A DNA stretch of 64,000 nt from Bacillus sp. V2I10 (GTDB lineage Bacteria > Bacillota > Bacilli > Bacillales > Bacillaceae), in NCBI RefSeq assembly GCF_030817055.1, contig NZ_JAUSYV010000001.1, positions 272,001-336,000 of the forward strand, given 5' to 3'. The number at the start of each line of letters is the position of its first letter. Positions within the stretch are counted from its first letter, which is position 1. Positions 63,989-64,000 of this stretch are shown piece after piece. Made by a program: the position numbers and the translations under genes. The notes beneath the pieces are model-generated. The model was not told the origin of the DNA and did not search any database. It was given only the letters and a program-made list of their open reading frames with translations.

Positions 63989-64000
63989 AGGGGACAAGGA

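Overview
The window is a near-origin chromosomal segment of an endospore-forming member of the Bacillaceae. Gene order follows the Bacillus subtilis dnaX-to-lysS region almost gene for gene, in reversed orientation: dnaX-ebfC-recR-yaaL-bofA, an rRNA operon, csfB, yaaO-tmk-darA-yaaR-holB-ricT-yabA-yabB-yazA-rsmI, abrB (the only protein gene on the + strand), then metS to lysS and the start of a second rRNA operon. The many sporulation genes (spoIIE, spoVT, spoVG, yabG, sspF, fin, csfB, bofA, yabP, yabQ) and Bacillus-type sigma factor promoters support this placement. The genus cannot be fixed from the sequence alone.

Layout. 1-553 is the 5' part of a 16S gene whose operon promoters lie at about 658-774. 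839-12004 carries lysS, dusB, the folate/PABA cluster (pabB-pabA-pabC-folP-folB-folK-yazB), cysK, a parvulin-like foldase (yacD), hslO and coaX. 12224-20646 carries ftsH, hpt, tilS, the kinase/vWA pair yabT-yabS and spoIIE. Next come tRNA-Met and tRNA-Glu. 21415-31126 holds yabR, divIC, the spore-cortex genes yabQ-yabP, rqcP, yabN, yabM, spoVT and mfd. 31286-38790 holds fin, pth, ctc, prs, glmU, spoVG, ridA, purR, ispE and sspF. 38957-46602 holds veg, yabG, rsmA, rnmV, yabE, tatD and metS. 47129-54881 runs from abrB to csfB. 55285-60440 is a complete 5S/23S/tRNA-Ala/tRNA-Ile/16S operon, and 60697-63928 is bofA to dnaX.

Functionally this is a growth-to-sporulation hub. Housekeeping functions (translation, tRNA and rRNA modification, replication clamp loading, folate, cysteine, PRPP, UDP-GlcNAc, isoprenoid synthesis) alternate with developmental regulators. 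Promoter elements readable in the sequence match this: a Spo0A-type spoIIE promoter with a 21-bp spacer, Spo0A boxes downstream of the abrB promoter, a sigma-H-type spoVG promoter, a sigma-F-type csfB promoter, forespore-type promoters for fin, spoVT and sspF, a sigma-B-type ctc promoter, and a PurBox pair over the purR promoter. A perfect parS site lies in the loop of the metS terminator.

I see no hidden defence system, prophage, CRISPR array or insertion sequence. The most notable departures from the expected layout are a 1-nt frameshift in yaaO, the absence of xpaC and yaaN between csfB and yaaO, a REP-like long hairpin element between yabG and rsmA, and several leader RNA structures (spoVT, metS, pth).
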